NCBI RefSeq assembly: GCF_946482605.1
Contig: NZ_CAMLSE010000057.1
Coordinates: 1 to 31,758 of the forward strand
DNA length: 31,758 nt
Source of the DNA: an uncultured Dyadobacter sp.
GTDB lineage: Bacteria; Bacteroidota; Bacteroidia; Cytophagales; Spirosomataceae
Direction of reading: 5' to 3'
Part shown: piece after piece, positions 31,258 to 31,758 of the stretch
How the letters are laid out: each line of letters opens with the position of its first letter
Numbering within the stretch: position 1 is the first letter of the stretch
Notes under the pieces: generated by a model
What the model was told of the DNA's origin: nothing
What the model saw: the letters and a program-made list of their open reading frames with translations, nothing else
Databases searched by the model: none
Translations under genes and position numbers: made by a program

Positions 31258-31758
31258 ATTCCAGAGCATTATCCAGTTGAAGTAGGATTGAAACTCGAAG
31301 TGGTCGCCGATGAGTCTAACGGTGGCGAAAATTCCAGAGCATTATCCAGTTGAAGTAGGATTGAAACTTTCCATGAATTTCCAGGATAAGAAAAGCAGGA
31401 CGGATTCCAGAGCATTATCCAGTTGAAGTAGGATTGAAACTAACAAGATGTACGGATCAAACAAATAGCGGACTTAATTCCAGAGCATTATCCAGTTGAA
31501 GTAGGATTGAAACAAAAATAATTTAGATGTTGCCATTTATAAAGTCAATATTCCAGAGCATTATCCAGTTGAAGTAGGATTGAAACAAATATTCCTGATC
31601 GTGTATGCCGTGGTCCTGCTGGAATTCCAGAGCATTATCCAGTTGAAGTAGGATTGAAACCCAGAAATTTTACAAGCGCGGGATGAATGCTCTAATATTC
31701 CAAAGCATTATCCAGTTGAAGTAGGATTGAAACTATCGATAAAACCACGAGTACCTGA
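31258..31758 (+). CRISPR. CRISPR array, seven 37-bp repeats visible, continuing past the window
   Basis: Repeats start at 31258, 31331, 31404, 31477, 31550, 31624 and 31697. Each begins ATTCCAGAGC and ends GGATTGAAAC, giving the ATTGAAAC handle usual for type I-B. The first six are identical; the seventh has A for G at position 8. Spacers are 36 bp except the fifth (31587-31623), which is 37 bp. The seventh spacer is cut by the window end. No spacer was seen to match other sequence in this window. Confidence 0.98.

Overview
The window looks like a chromosomal segment of a Bacteroidota bacterium, most likely a Cytophagales member resembling Dyadobacter or Spirosoma. The support is a secreted protein with a type IX secretion (T9SS) C-terminal domain, a GldA-type ABC ATPase, a GH3/beta-lactamase fusion enzyme, a large Ig-repeat surface protein, promoters matching the Bacteroidota pattern TTTG/TTG-N19..21-TAnnTTTG, and general codon usage. 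No rRNA or species marker is present, so the genus is inference.

Positions 1-17270 are ordinary chromosomal backbone. In order they hold a partial repeat-rich adhesin, the GH3-serine hydrolase fusion, gldA, a DUF5009-type membrane acyltransferase, a small LTxxQ periplasmic protein, a truncated AAA ATPase remnant, an isolated nuoL-nuoM pair, a serine hydrolase, a T9SS cargo protein and asnS. A PAP2-like membrane protein and an enoyl-CoA hydratase follow on the + strand.

Positions 17300-20950 are a tRNA-linked mobile region. A tRNA-Arg(ACG) with its own promoter and terminator, preceded by a broken tRNA half-copy, abuts a Bacteroidota-type tyrosine integrase. A convergent mobC-relaxase pair follows. 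Large palindromes lie at both ends of the mobilization genes (candidate oriT or attachment structures). No type IV secretion genes are visible, so this would be a mobilizable rather than a self-conjugative element.

Positions 21245-31758 are a complete type I (I-B-like) CRISPR-Cas locus: WYL regulator, regulatory region, cas8-cas7-cas5-cas3-cas6-cas1-cas2-cas4, leader, and an array of at least seven 37-bp repeats that runs off the window. The interference genes are tightly coupled. cas6-cas1-cas2-cas4 look richer in GC than cas8-cas3, which suggests module exchange.

The most unusual part is the roughly 620-bp stretch between the WYL gene and cas8. It carries a Bacteroidota promoter overlapped by a palindrome, and the core of that palindrome recurs inverted in the CRISPR leader. 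Downstream is a lone degenerate CRISPR repeat (23 of 26 matches to the 3' part of the array repeat), then a hairpin that is a good minus-strand terminator. Next come an unannotated 55-aa double-CxxC zinc-ribbon ORF, a second long hairpin and another palindrome. This layout fits a Cascade- or Cas6-dependent self-regulatory or addiction element (CreR/CreA-like), possibly with a new protein partner. cas1 carries a single in-frame amber codon upstream of all its catalytic residues, so spacer acquisition is predicted to be off while interference may remain active.
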